The translations under genes and the position numbers were made by a program. From Diabrotica undecimpunctata (lineage: Eukaryota > Arthropoda > Insecta > Coleoptera > Chrysomelidae), in assembly GCF_040954645.1 (NCBI RefSeq), contig NC_092806.1, positions 108,890,231 through 108,954,230 of the forward strand: a DNA stretch of 64,000 nt. Reading direction: 5' to 3'. Below, piece by piece: positions 1 to 12,880 of this stretch. Position 1 is the stretch's first letter. Each line of letters starts with the position of its first letter. The notes beneath the pieces are model-generated. The model did no database searches. It was given only the letters and a program-made list of their open reading frames with translations, and was not told the origin of the DNA.

Positions 1-223
1 AAAATTATAATTTATCCTACTTAAAAGCATCCAACTGTAAATTTTTGTCCAAAAATATTCACAAACGTAAAAGTTATAGCGAAAAATAAAATTTTTAATT
101 TCTACTTTAACACCCTGTATCTTTCTTAATATCAACATTTTATTAAAGCAAGTTGGTTTAAATCGTAAAATTTGAAAGTGCAGAATCTACGGTTTCTGTT
201 TGTACAATTACTTAAGGACCACC

Positions 224-226
<3 letters not shown>
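1..226. repeat. Partial dispersed repeat with paired CACCCTGTAT motifs
   Basis: Two CACCCTGTAT motifs lie 113 bases apart (near 110 and 223), and the second runs straight into a (TA)n array. The same pair, 111 bases apart and in similar AT-rich surroundings, occurs at 30129 and 30240 inside the hAT intron. This suggests the right end of one non-autonomous repeat family. The left end is cut off by the window edge. I see no coding potential. Confidence 0.45.
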
Positions 227-319
<93 letters not shown>

Positions 320-320
320 A
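226..320. repeat. (TA)n microsatellite
   Basis: An almost pure TA dinucleotide run with rare G interruptions, starting at the end of a CACCCTGTAT motif. Confidence 0.95.
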
Positions 321-435
321 ATCTGTGGTCTTTAGGAGACATATTTTATGATAACTCCAAAATGCATGTTTTTCAGTAGGGCAATTTTAACATTCAAGAA
401 GGTTTCTTAAATCGAACGCAATAAAATAAAAAACC

Positions 436-927
436 AAATATCTTGCATTAAATCCTTTATAAACCAAGTTTTATAACCAATGTGTTTTGCCTGTACAAAC
501 TTATGGAGCAGAGACTTTAACACTCACGCAAAAATCTGCGAATAAACTCAGAGTTACACAACGAGCCATGGAACGTGCAATGCTGAATGTGAGCCTTCAA
601 GACCATCTAAGAAACCAACAAATCAGGCAAAGATCAGGAGTTCAAGACGTCATCGAAAGAACCACGACGCTTAAGTGGAACTGGGCAGGGCACTTAGCCA
701 GAACACAAGATGGACGGTGGACAAGACGTATTATGGAATGGAGGCCCAGAAACTATAAAAGAAGCCGAGGACAACCACCGACTAGATGGACCGATGATAT
801 AAGACGTGTAGCGGGAAACTGACTACAAGCGGCAAAGTGTAGAGAACACTGGAAAGAACTGAGGAAGGCCAGCAGTGGACGAGATTGGCTGATTGATGAT
901 GTTGAAATACTTTATTATGTAATATAA
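436..927 (+). pseudogene. 3' end of an RTE-like non-LTR retrotransposon ORF
   Basis: The translation matches the C-terminal tail of insect endonuclease/reverse transcriptase ORFs. It has the block TYGAETLTLT after the RT thumb, then TLKWNWAGHLAR and QPPTRWTDDIRR. All are conserved in RTE-type LINEs, and the N-terminal endonuclease and RT are absent. An in-frame TAA lies near 460. The conserved Trp codon after the WTDDI block is TGA at 820-822, after which the same frame continues to a natural-looking stop at 925-927. It is a 5'-truncated, dead copy, as is usual for LINEs. The clade is my recognition from memory of the family. Confidence 0.75.
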
Positions 928-1469
928 CAGATGTAGCAAACCAAATATGTGTTAACATTTCTGTTTTTGAGATAATCACACATCTCATATGTGTATCAAA
1001 AATATAAAAATTTAAAAAATATTTTAATGGAGTTAACGGTCAAAGAGGAGAGAACTTAAACTATTATTGGTCAATTTCTTTGTATTATAAAACAGTGGTG
1101 TGGCAATATATGACTTTACTTGTAGCGAATTAAAACTTATGCGTCGAAATTTTCGTCATTGTGGCTTGTGTATTGTGTGGTAGTGGTTTGAGTGTGTTTA
1201 AGCGAATAGTAAAATCCAGGATAAATTGGATCTATAAAGGGTAGTAGGTCGAGAATATCTTTATATTTTCAAATAGTCTATAGGTAGAGGATCATTATAA
1301 GCTGTAAGTATCTGAATATCAGATGGATCGAAATATGCTATTCCAAACAAAAGGATATTTATCTTTATCAACATTTTTTTTTATAAAAGCGTTGTTAGAA
1401 ATTCGGAAAATCCGAAAAAGTCAGTTTGTTTCATGAATTTTACGTCAAAACGAGGGCTCGTCATTTTAA
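928..1469. other. No gene recognised
   Basis: AT-rich sequence without a supported ORF, RNA gene or repeat that I can name. Confidence 0.5.
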
Positions 1470-3020
1470 TTACCGATACCCAGTCTCGTGGAACTGAAAT
1501 TGTGGCGTTTCTTTTTTCACAAATCTCCCTAGAACAATCTCTCTAGAAACTAGGATTTTATGATAAATTTCTTTTAGAGTTTCATTTTCTTCAAATGTTT
1601 TTAAAAACTTAATCGGTAATATGTTATTTCGGTTTTGACCTGGGTACGTACCAAAATAGAGGACTAGTTTTTCTACCTGCTCTGGTAAGTCGTTAATGAA
1701 CTGAAATAAGTAAGATGCGATCTTATCAGCTCCTCGTTGAGCTAAACCTTCGTGCCACACATATCAGGATGTCCGTTTTGTGGTGATGTTGCGAATCGGT
1801 AAATTGAAAGTCCATAACTTTCTTTTATAGAAAGCCGTACTGGATGTCAAATTAGGTGTAGCCAAATACTTCTGCAAATCAAATGCAACTACTACAAGCT
1901 TGCCTAAGCTCCGCATAGTTTCTTCTTTGTCGTCTAATGAAAGGAAGCCTTATCCTGGTGTTGCTAGCCTTCATTTTCTAATCTTTGTTTTTCTTTTTCT
2001 GAGGCACAGATTTTTATTTTCAGAAATAATGAATCACAGGTTTTGCAAGTGTCATTAGATGGCTTTTTAAACTTTAAATTGAGATTTTTAAATACGTTTC
2101 GAAAAACACTTAAACTCAAAGGGGCGTCATTTGTATTAGAGTTTGTGCCATTGGATCTTTTTTATATAGCGTATATAAGATCTGTAAATGTAATTCTTGT
2201 CCCAAATACTGCTTTGAAGTGTGACTTCTACTGTAGTGGCTTTCATATTTTGGAAATGTATTAATACAATTTCGTGCAAATGAGATATCTGCTTTATACC
2301 TCTTAAATCGAACTTAAGTATGATAGAAAAAGCAGATGCTTTCTTTTTTTAACAATATCATCTAAGAAACCTCTGGTTATAACAAATATTTTTAAAAAGC
2401 AACATTTACAGATATTACCATCCATATTCTCCAACTTATAAAGAACTGTAAATTATCTATTTTTGACTGAGTGTTCTTTCTTTAGGTTTTATTTTTCTTA
2501 AACTAGCTAAATAACGTTTCTGTATATCCCTAGTTGCTAAGTTTCTATAGTCTCTAAAAGTTTGCTTTAGATCAACATCAGAATCTTTTCATGACGAAAA
2601 TTTTAGCTATAATTCTCTTACCTTTAGCAGAAACGTTATTTCCATTAATTCCTCACCCCTTTTTTTTATCAGAACGACTTTTTCTTAATTTCCATTGCAT
2701 TGGATCCTGGCTCTTTTTTCCTTTTTTTGTAGCTATTTGCGCCAAAGAAAAGTGATCATCTAACTCGTTTTGAGAGTTTTCGGAATCCGCTTTTTCATGT
2801 TCATGTTAAGAATCTGATGGTTCTCACAAATTGCTAGATCCAGAATTAAAATCATCACCAAGAGTTACTTCAGAAGCTAATACATTCAGCAGATGAGTAT
2901 TTTCTTCAAGATTTACTAGTGAAGATAGTGCTGGGTTTAAAATTGGCAAATTGTTTTCTTTATTTCCAGAGGGGCCTGGATATGAAGCTGAAGATTCATC
3001 CAAAATGTTGCTAGTAACAT
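1470..3020 (-). pseudogene. Broken copy of the GHTxMEADSVHA transposase-like family (N-terminal and middle parts)
   Basis: Read from 3020 down, the minus strand has an acidic, Ser-rich N-terminus and a basic block (DPMQWKLRKSRSDKKKG, near 2690). A degenerate central part follows near 2480-2600. A block around FDLQKYL (near 1880) continues into FYKRKLWTFNL. The open stretch 1760-1470 contains HEGLAQRGADKIASYLFQF and LYFGTYPGQNRNN. These blocks occur in the same order in the copy at 62-64 kb, so they are one family. Many stops and shifts break it. In the usual SDxCPGQNRN-type block the Asp appears as Gly. I do not know a named function; an RNase H-fold transposase-like protein is my inference. 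Confidence 0.6.
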
Positions 3021-3059
3021 CTAAGCTTACCTAAAAAATTGAATTTATTAAGACTTTAT

Positions 3060-3714
3060 ACTAATTTCAGATGGATGCAACTATCATATCGGAATCGAAT
3101 TTTAGCTAGTGCATTAAATGATATCGCTGTTCGAGAACAAATTACAGATCAGCAGTTGTATTTGGAAAAGGGTCACACCATGATGGAAGCCGATAGCGTC
3201 CATGCAACTCTTAAGAAATATTTTATTTCCCCAATCAACTCGCCATCTGATTATGTCGCAAAAATGAAAGAAGCTGGCCCTGCTCAGTCCTACACCGTTA
3301 AAGTTATAGATTACTCATTTTTCAAAAATTTTGAAAAACAACAATCCATTCTTAAATCATTAAGACCTGGAAAGCCCGTCGGTCCAACAGTTACTGACAT
3401 AAGGGCACTTAGCTACCTTCCAGTGGGTGAAATATATTTTAAAATTAACCATTCAAATGAATACACACTTTTGCCACAAAGACGACAAAATTCTCAAAAC
3501 ACACCCACTCAGTTATATACCAGCCCAATTCCTATATCTGAATCAAAGTTCATGCATCTACAGGATCTTAAAGATGTTATAGAAATTAATTAACATGCCT
3601 TCTACGATTCTCTGCTCTATAATGGCAACAGCGAAGGATCTAAAAAGAGGAAAGGAGACGAAAAAAAATTCAAGCAATATTGCCAAAAAAAAAATAAAAG
3701 GAACAGGAGTTAAG
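3060..3714 (+). pseudogene. C-terminal part of the GHTxMEADSVHA family, opposite strand
   Basis: A polypyrimidine tract and AG (tactaatttcag, ending near 3070) precede GATGGATGC, which reads DGCNY. One frameshift later comes YRNRILASALND, matching the xDxCxxQNRN block. Then follow YLEKGHTMMEADSVHATLK and a C-terminal domain ending LQDLKDVI. A TAA at 3591-3593 interrupts the tail, which continues in frame as HAFYDSLLYN and a Lys-rich end stopping near 3714. AATAAA at 3780 could be its poly(A) signal. The splice-acceptor look suggests the source gene has introns. It sits head-to-head with the copy at 1470-3020 but is more divergent, so it is a separate insertion or subfamily. Confidence 0.6.
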
Positions 3715-3785
3715 CCGAAGACGGTTAAAACATAAAATCTAATCTTATAGGTTTAAGTTTTCATTTTGTATTACTTTTCAATAAA

Positions 3786-4371
3786 ACTGTGGTCTAGTTA
3801 TATCTCAGCTCTAAAATAGAGTTTTATTTTTTGTAGGCGAAACCTCCGCTGTGTTCATATCGGAATCGAAGAATATCCCATGTGCAAAATTTCACCACAA
3901 TATTTCTTTATCAAATAATATAATTTAGGTGAACATTAAACGGGTATGTTACCACATCTGTCTGTGCTATATCTATGACATACAAAAGAATCGATCACTT
4001 CTACCCCGTTCGACAAAGTTTTTTGTTCTCCTGAACATTTTCTAGATATTATACTCATAAGAGGTTTCGCCGTGACAGCCACGATATTATAGTATTATTA
4101 ATGTTAAGGAGTAGAAACGATTAAATTTAAATTTGGCAAATTATTATTAAATTCAACTCCAGTCGACCAGCCCACGGCCACAGTACGATTGCGCGAAACC
4201 ATGGAATTTATACGACTCGCTCGGTCTGTAGATCCTTGTATAAGATAATAGGTACTCCCACCATTATTTAACATAGTCTTATACGAGTCTTCATAGTATT
4301 CCTGGTTGCAGAACCCAAAAGAAGCAATATTTCGAAAATTATGACGAAATATTTAAAAATGTTAGATTTAA
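3786..4371. other. No gene recognised
   Basis: AT-rich, with a short GC-richer patch near 4160-4220. No coding or RNA feature could be supported. Confidence 0.5.
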
Positions 4372-5104
<733 letters not shown>

Positions 5105-5123
5105 TTTTGGATTGACGGTCGTA

Positions 5124-5240
<117 letters not shown>

Positions 5241-5321
5241 TACTTATTGTCATTAATATATGTTTATTTAGCTTCTATGTATCTTTTTGATCGTTGATTG
5301 CGTTAGTGTTTTTTTTTAATG

Positions 5322-5426
5322 TCATTGTTTCGTACATCTCCTTATTTTTGTTTTAATCGGTTTTTGAAATTTTAATGTTTGCAAAGTAGAAGTTATGCTT
5401 CCTCTCATTCTCATACCTTGTGAGCG

Positions 5427-5490
<64 letters not shown>
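5322..5490 (+). repeat. Direct repeat unit 2 plus (TA)n array
   Basis: Positions 5322-5429 repeat the unit at 4372-4483, and 5430-5490 is pure TA. The right flank differs from that of unit 1. Confidence 0.75.
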
Positions 5491-5496
<6 letters not shown>

Positions 5497-6560
5497 TCTT
5501 TGAAATCAATAATGATGTATTCTCAAAATGTCCATTTTCCTGTTTTAAGATGGATAGCCAGATCTTACTGCATTCGGCTGAGTAATTTGCGTCGAAATTG
5601 GATCCATTTAACATAATAAGAGTATCTTCTTTAATATTTAAAATGAACTTATCTTTAAGTCAAATTTTGGCTTATTCCTAATAAAACTAGTAAATTGGAT
5701 TAATAAATTATCATTATTTAAATTTTATTTTTTTATCATTTTTATATAATTGTAAAATACAAACTTTTAAAATCTAAAAAATAAACACCACGTGATAACC
5801 CTGCAGTCCATCTTGATTTGCTTTGTTTTACACGATGTCCGGCCCAGAAGCGCTCCATCAATGTTTACGGAATTGATGTTGACTGTTCACCCCGGCGTGT
5901 TCAATAATGCCCTGGAAAGAGATTTACCAAAGAGGATTCCTTTTGGTCACATTAAATTAGAAAGAAGCTTTAAATTTAAGCTCAGTTCGCTCTCTTCTGT
6001 TTTTCTTATTTCCGACTCGACAGCGATGGATTGAGTTAAAGCAATATTATTGTTTGATTAATTATATCGATTGCACTTTGAACGGCTTTTGCAGAGCTAA
6101 ATTGTATAAATATTGGTAGTTTAACTTTTTTAGGTTCTCAAAAATATTTTGCTTAAACAGAGATACAATATTGTTTCCTTGATTTAGATTTGCAACGGTT
6201 TTCTCTTGATCTCAGCCTTAATTAAATATTCCATTTTAAATTTAATTTTTATATCAAAAACTGTTTCCTAATTTTTTTTTTAAATTAAACCAATATTATT
6301 TTATTTTGTTATGTCGGAAAATGTATTAACTAATTCGCTCTTATGATTTACACCTGCTTTACTAGGTTAGATAATCCATTATTAAAATACATACGATTAG
6401 TCAGCAGCCTACTATTTACCTTTCATTTAATTATTACTTCTAAATGGGAGAGAGCAAGGAGGAGATATAAACTGCTTTTACATCCTTTGTTATTTAAATG
6501 TCATTTTCACCATTACGAGGTACGAAACTTTAACTTTGCATGTCGATACCATGAATAAAG
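5491..6560. other. No gene recognised
   Basis: AT-rich sequence with short unsupported ORFs only. The 80-codon frame at 5792-6034 has no motif I recognise and no conserved context. Confidence 0.45.
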
Positions 6561-6800
6561 TCAAGGCATTGTAATGTTGTTATATCGAAGAATACTTAAG
6601 ATACCGTGGACCAGGAGAATCAGAAACGAAGAAGTTTTTGGAAGAATAGGACATCAACGGAAGAGTAGGTCGCAAACAAATGTCATGGCTACGGATCATA
6701 AAGAATTGGACAAGCATAAGTAACATTGGCGACGATTTTTTGAATGCCGCAAAAGACAGACGTCTGGCCTTAAGATTATTCGCCAACGCACTATAGGTGC
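6561..6800 (+). pseudogene. LINE 3' end fragment (post-RT region)
   Basis: The plus strand reads LYRRILKIPWTRRIRNEEVF, then after a small deletion GRVGRKQMSWLRIIKNWT and LFANAL before a TAG. The same blocks, in the same order, occur in the longer fragments at 42090 and 59603, so this is the C-terminal region of one LINE lineage. RT and endonuclease are missing and the frame is broken once. Confidence 0.65.
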
Positions 6801-6924
6801 ACGGCACTATAAGAAGGACATCGACGAAGTCTGTTAAATATCATTTAAATACGTAAACTACATTATTTTGGACATATAATCAATATAAGTTCTTTTAGCT
6901 AGCTCTCAACGGAAATTAATGATA

Positions 6925-7085
6925 AATTAAAGGAAAGAAATGGATAGGGTGGAATAAACTCTTCTGGTTAAGAAATTTGCAACAGTGGACATTATTAACA
7001 GCAGACCAAAAGACGTACCCCAAGACCGAGATCAATATAGGAATATTGTAGGAACAGGGTACACTAAGAAGAAGAAGATATAATT
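6925..7085 (+). pseudogene. LINE 3' end fragment, second
   Basis: The plus strand reads FWLRNLQQWTLLTADQ and then frame breaks. It ends in AAGAAGAAGAAGATA, the kind of GAAGAA tail seen at the ends of related fragments here (42795, 60205). It resembles the block FSWLRNLRQWIGVTADQ at 43850 closely. Confidence 0.6.
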
Positions 7086-8408
7086 TTGAGTTTGAGAATT
7101 AAAGTAATAAGTAAATTTATTTTACGAAATAATGTATGTAATTTTACTTTCTTTGCGTTTTCTTTGTTTCCCTCTGTTATTAGCGAAATATATTTAAGAT
7201 GGCAATGAAGGTTAATTAAAATTTATAACAGTGATATATTGAATTCCTTGCGGTGTAATGTGTGCCTTAAACTACAGAACGTTAAAGCTGTTATAAATTT
7301 TAATATCGCAAGGAAAACTTAGACCAAGTTAGTGCATTTCAACAAGAAATTTATGACCTAAACGGTGATATATATCACCCAGGAGTTAGCTGCACAAGGC
7401 ATGCATTTATTTTAATTGCAACAGTCGTATCCTTTTTACGAGTAGGTGGATAATGTACTTCTGTAATCACCAAGAATAAGCATACAGGATGTCCTACAAT
7501 TGTATTTACAAAAGAAATTTGAAAATTTCGGAACCTTTGTCATATTTAGCAAAGACCTTATTCGAAAAGTTTCGTTATAATACTGATTTAATTAAAATAT
7601 TTTTAGAATGGAAGTGTTTTGATTACTAAACAAATATTTACATTTATTTAGATTTTTTTATTTACAAACTCGGATCAGCCTACATGGCTATTAGCAAGAA
7701 AAAAAATATTAAGATTCATAGAATAGTACAACAATCAAATGTTGTATAAATGCTTTTACATATTGAATAATAACTGTGAAACCCTACTTTAAGAATAGTT
7801 TTTTTTTTAAATTCTTCGGGATTCTGAATTCACCTATTTCGGCACTGTGTAAAGGATACTTTACTAAAATGTGTTTTATTGTTATAGGTGTTTATCGCAA
7901 GCATAACACTCCGGTTGGGAATCTTGTGTCATCAGATGTCTATGCGAAAGACTATAACGCAAACCGCAGTCGCGTGATGATCATCTGAGAAAAACGATTG
8001 GTGGAACTATCAGACCATGGTTGAAATGTTGGTTTTATCTAAAGTATTTTAAAATGTTAACTATTTTGAGATAGATCTCAATAGTAGTGTCCTCTTTCTA
8101 AGGCTTTTGTGTGATTTAGATTATGCAGTTCTCGTCTAATGAGGTTGGCCACAGAATGGGAAGAATATATTTTAGAGATGATTTCTAGAGAATTAAGTGA
8201 GTTTAAAATTATTAAGAAGTGAATTTTAGTATATTTTTTGTAACGTGACATATGGCTTTATAATTGCAAAGAGTTTTCCGGTTAAGGTAGTATTAGTCTT
8301 TGCTAGTTAATATTTTCTTTAGGTATTTGGTCCTTTGTTACAAAGACAGATGCTATACAATATTCAGTCTTAGATCCATCGGTAAATAAGTGCTTAAAGG
8401 AGAAAAAT
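7086..8408. other. No gene recognised
   Basis: AT-rich and unassigned. A TACAGGATGTCC motif near 7485 recalls ends of dispersed repeats, but no partner was found. Confidence 0.45.
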
Positions 8409-8429
8409 TGAGAAATTAGTGTTGCCTAA

Positions 8430-8600
8430 ATGCAAGAACAAGACGAGACTTTGACAGTCTTGGTCTTGGTCTTGCGCCAATACACCTGGTCTTGGTCTTG
8501 GTCTTGGTCTAGGTATTGCACTCCTGGTCTTGGTCTTGATCTTGGTCTTGCAGCAAGAGTCTTGCAAGTCTTGCAGTTACTCATTAGCCTATTGCTATTT
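8430..8600. repeat. Left subterminal CTTGGT/CTTGCA hexamer repeats
   Basis: Irregular repeats of GGTCTT with interspersed CTTGCA. The matching inverted region is 10925-11070. The open frame over this stretch is a low-complexity artefact. Confidence 0.8.
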
Positions 8601-8710
8601 ATTAAACGTTACTTTAGATCTTAGAACAACGTAACAGAGTAAGTACATTTTAAGCTTGAATTAATATAGCCATAATAAAGACTAACCAAATTAATAAATG
8701 TCTAAACAAC

Positions 8711-8790
8711 TGACACCGGGTGGGGTTTGAAGCCACGATCTAAGCGATGCGTGCCTATGCTCTAACTAACTCAGCTATCTACCAGGCCCC
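8711..8790 (-). repeat. tRNA-derived SINE head
   Basis: On the minus strand TAGCTGAGTTAGTTAGAGC resembles a Pol III A box. GTGGCTTCAAACCCCAC resembles a T arm / B box with the expected stem. The spacing is about 45 bases, as in tRNAs. The acceptor ends do not pair, so I call a SINE head rather than a functional tRNA. Confidence 0.5.
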
Positions 8791-9150
8791 ACGGAAGTCG
8801 ATCTGTTTCTTAATAAATGTTTGCATTTACTAAGCTTACATGTCCTAAAACATGGTTAAAACAAATTAATGACATAAGCATGCCTGTATTTAAAAGAACA
8901 TTATCTGCCTAGAAAGGGATTGATGGACATGATGGGCAAAAAATCCACATACATGTATCAAGGGCACAGATTTTTTAGGTGATAAGATAACAAACTATAA
9001 TCCACTTATTAAAGCAAAATAAATGGTTTTACCAATCTTATCTCTACTTTTATATAAAAAACTAACTTGAAAAGAAAAAGTTAATAAAGCAATAGTAATC
9101 CAAAGAAGTTATTTTAAATTAAGGAGATCCTACTTAACAAATACATTAAT

Positions 9151-9530
9151 TTACCAAAATAAAGTAGTAGGTACATAATATATGTAATTGGTAATAAGGT
9201 AATAAGTATATTTTTTTACATGTCCACTTTTTCTAGCGGTTGTTAAAAAGCTTGTGATATCTCCTCCGAATTTTGGTTTTTCAGGAAGAAATACTTGTAA
9301 TTCCTTTTTGTGAAAAGTTATTAGATGCTTCCTTAAATCTGGCGTGTTTTTGTTGATCATTCTCATTTCAACCTTTCTATGTAGGCACAATTTACACAAA
9401 GCAATTGGGATGCATGAATTATTTCGAAAAACTCATCAAATTTGCTTTTAGGTCTTTTAAATCTGTAACTTCAACGCTCACTACTCCGACTAGAACTATT
9501 TGAATCTTTGTCCCTCATGTCAAATTGTAA
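9151..9530 (-). pseudogene. hAT transposase BED zinc-finger remnant
   Basis: The minus strand has KSKFDEFFE, then after a frameshift CKLC and LRKHLITFH. This is the C-x2-C ... H-x4-H layout of a BED zinc finger, found at the N-terminus of hAT transposases. The rest of the transposase is not recognisable downstream. Its place inside an element with an 8-bp duplication supports the hAT call. Confidence 0.6.
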
Positions 9531-10924
9531 ACATGTCACTCCGGGAACAACAAGGATTAGATGAAAAACAAATATTACATTAGACTTAAAGGAAAGCTGA
9601 ATTGGGAACGAAGTTAATTGATGTCAAAAAAGTAACTACTATACTACTAGTTACTTTATGTTCGTTACTATCCAATACCCTAAGTATCTAATAACAAACC
9701 GAGAATTAATTTACTTCGTTATTTTAAATATTTTGGTATTTTGTTTACACGGTAGGCGACATTATCTGTTATTAATTTGTCTCGTTACTTTTGAATATTA
9801 GCCGCGCTCGTTCAGCAAATTTTGTTTAACCGAATGATCTCATCGCACACTCAGCAGAAACAATTTATAGTCTTAGGGCGATAAGATTTTTTTATTTAGA
9901 TTTCTCCTGACTAAATTATAATGGGAAAAAAATAGAATTATTAAGGCTGTTTTAGCAGTTCAAGTACACTGCGATTTGAAATGGGCGTATCACTTACTTT
10001 TCTACACTGCTTACGCGAGACCATCTTTACTCAGTGCCGCCGGCCGACGGGTAGTTTAATGACAACAAATACATTATTCTCCATTCAAATTAGTTTTAAC
10101 ACGAACTAATTGACCGTACGTTCATGAGATTTGACGTCACGAAGGCGATAACGATGAAACTAAGCGCCGATGATGAGTAACACGTTTCACTATTAGATTT
10201 CAGTATTTTTTAGCAATTTTCTTTAAAGTTAGAACACGCTTTTCTCGATTATTACTGGACACAGAAAGGTGAAACAAAAATCAACGATTACAGAAAAAAA
10301 ACTCTTTCGAGTGATGGGCGTAAAAAGTTTGGTTATAATAGAACGTTAAACAGTATATTCCAATTTTTCAACATAAGTTTCAAAAAAATAAAAAAAGTAA
10401 AACCATCAGTTTAAAGGCAACATAATTTCGAATAACGTGTCCAAATTTCGAGACATTTTGTCAGTAAATAACAGAGAAAACACTGTCCCTAGGTTTTGGT
10501 GCACCGATAAAACAGCCTTAAGTGGTTGTCCGTAACAATTATATTTTTTATTAGCTAGGGTGACATATTTTAAAAAATATCGATACGATATTACTGTCGG
10601 CGTCGCAATGCAAGAAGATTATTTTTATGATTAGAGGGCGGCTATTCTCAAAATATGGACAATTAATTTCAGAGCGAAGAAGTTGTCTGCTGGAAAACAA
10701 TGTACAAAATATTTTATTTTTACATTGTAATTATGACGACTGAGCACGTGTCAAATGTGTTTTTTTAATGAATATTTTGATTCAGTATGTATGTTTATGG
10801 TATTGTTTGTAATGCGCATAAGTCTAGTTTTTCAAATTTTTATTACATAGTTTTTTGCGTCTCATAGAGTATTTAAGCATATACCTGAACTACTGTACTC
10901 GCTAAAACCACACTCAGTCCTAAC
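9531..10924. other. Interior of the hAT element, no gene recognised
   Basis: AT-rich sequence without a supported frame. It may contain further nested repeats that I could not delimit. Confidence 0.45.
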
Positions 10925-11070
10925 TGCAAGACGTAAGAATTTCGCAGGCTTAGTCTTGTTCTTGCTTAAATCTTGCACTGTCAGTCTTGGTCTTGGTCTT
11001 GCTAAAATTAGGCAGTCTTGGTCTTGCAAAAATGCAAGAACAAGACCAAGACTGCAAGACCAATACCGAT
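10925..11070. repeat. Right subterminal CTTGGT/CTTGCA hexamer repeats
   Basis: The same hexamers as at 8430-8600. The half nearest the end (11034-11063) is inverted. They probably act, or acted, as transposase-binding subterminal repeats. Confidence 0.75.
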
Positions 11071-11234
11071 TTTGGCCAACACTATGAGAAATTAAGGTTT
11101 GATATTTAGAATTAATTAAATGACGATTAGTTTCTTTCTTATTTATTGTCAATAGATCCAAATTTATATGAGAAGATATTTTTAAAGAAGGAGGAGTTTA
11201 TTTCGATGACTTTATGGTTTAATTTATTTATAAT

Positions 11235-12880
11235 TTATGTGCATCTTTCATAAAAGGAAATGTAGGTTTTTTCGTGATAAATATTCGAGGAGCGAATGGT
11301 TTGGTGACATGGTTCGGCCTGAAGACTTATGATAGTTTCACCGCATATTGATCTAAAAGCGTTATTTTGAATGGTTTCTAAAATTGTTAGAGTTGTTTTT
11401 GAAGCAGACGGGTAAGCATGGCATCCATATTGGATCTTGGAGAGGATCTGATTTTTATATAATATGAGTAGGGTTCTACTAGGTTTAGTCTTTTTTGACA
11501 TGTTGCTTAAATATATTTAATGTGGTACTTCCAGGTTAGAGCATGATCATATTAAACCTAGATATTTAATTGTTTTTATATATTCAAGTGTCGAACCCAA
11601 GTTTAAAACTAGTCTTTTTGAGAATATTATGCAGTGAGTTTTAGAAGAAGCAAATTGAAAACCACTCCTTTTTTACCATGCTATAAATTTACCGAGTTGA
11701 TCTTGTAGTAATTTTGCCATGCTCTGTACATTGTTTTCTTTTAAAAATATATGATCATCCCCGTACAATATTGCTTGAATAGATTATTCATTGATTTCAT
11801 TATATCGTTAGTAGCTGTAAGGAAAAGCGTCGGGTTGAGTACCAAGCTGTGAGTTGTACCATTTTCTTGATATATCGCATCAGATAGAAGACTGTTTACT
11901 TTAACCTTGAAATTTTTAGTTAACAGAAAATTTTTAAATAAAAGCAAGTATATTTCCTTGATAGACCATGATTCTGGTGTTAATATTATCTTATGACGAC
12001 AATCCATATCAAATGCTTTGTACAAATCAAAATAAATTGCAATACGTTTTTAGTTGATGCAGAAGGAATTATTGGTATGTGTTTCTATATCTCCTAAATT
12101 GTCGGTGGTCGATTTTAAGGGACGAAATCCAAGTTGTTTATTAATTAGTTGGTTATTTTCTTGTAGACACCACAATAAAAGTTTATTTATAATTTTTCCT
12201 CAAAGCATACGCATTACAAAAATTAGAGATACAGGACGATAAGAATCTGTTTGTTTGGTGGCTTATTTGTTTTTAACATTAGAATAGTTATAGCTGTTTT
12301 CCATAATTTGTAAAATTAATGTTTAGTCCATACATGATTAAATATTTTTAATGATATTTTTTCAGCTTCGTCAGTTAGGTGTTTCAGAAAAGAAGCCAGG
12401 ATCTCATCGAGGCTAGGGGATGTGTCCATTAAGGAATCTACCATCTCGCTTGGTTCTTTAATTGTGACAAGTGGCAATTACAGGTTAATTATTGTTTACT
12501 GTGTTAATAGAGATACCTTCGTTTTGTCCTGTGTATATTCATCATAGGTAGAATTTGTAGATCTTAGTTTCCGTTTAGAATATTTCCGTTATTTTTTTTA
12601 CGATTTCTGCATAGTTTGTTATTGACGATTTGTTGTCTATTTATAATGATTCCATTCCTTGTTTGATATGTTTGATAAAGGTTTGTAATTAATAATTGTT
12701 TCTACATATTCTATGCAATAATATCTTTTAGATCTTGTGGTAACCAGTTTGGCTCTTGTTCTACTTATTTTAAATTACATTCAATTTTCTAAGTTCTTGT
12801 ATGTTTAATAGCTTCTTTACATTCTTCATTACACCAGGGATTTACCTCCCATACAGGAGATTTATAAATTATTAATTTTG
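11235..12880 (-). pseudogene. Jockey-type LINE ORF2 remnant (RT region)
   Basis: Read from 12880 down, PVWEVNPWCNEECKEAI precedes the RT. LGFRPLKSTTDNLG follows near 12100, then KAFDMDCRHKII, and LVLNPTLFLTATNDI in place of the usual PQGSVLSPxLF block. The C-terminal thumb near 11480-11400 shows YGCHAYPSASKTTLTILETI. The order of endonuclease-RT linker, fingers, palm and thumb is right for a Jockey-type ORF2. Many stops and frameshifts make it inactive. The neighbouring hAT element ends 150 bases away. Confidence 0.65.

Larger units (their letters stand above)
8417..11084 (-). mobile_element. Decayed hAT-type transposon with CTTGGT-rich ends
   Basis: The ends are TAGTGTTGCC on the left and its imperfect inverse GGCCAACACTA on the right. 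They are flanked by a perfect 8-bp duplication TGAGAAAT (8409-8416 and 11085-11092). Eight-base duplications and a TAGTGTTG-type end are hAT hallmarks. Inside, on the minus strand, is a BED-type zinc-finger remnant (9151-9530) but no recognisable catalytic region. Both subterminal regions are full of CTTGGT/CTTGCA hexamers in inverted orientation. A tRNA-derived SINE head lies inside at 8711-8790. The element is non-functional. Confidence 0.75.

Noticed and set aside
8430..8624. 64-codon frame rich in Trp-Ser and Leu-Gly
   Set aside because: It is a translation of the CTTGGT hexamer array at the hAT end; the frame at 10862-11161 is the same kind of artefact.
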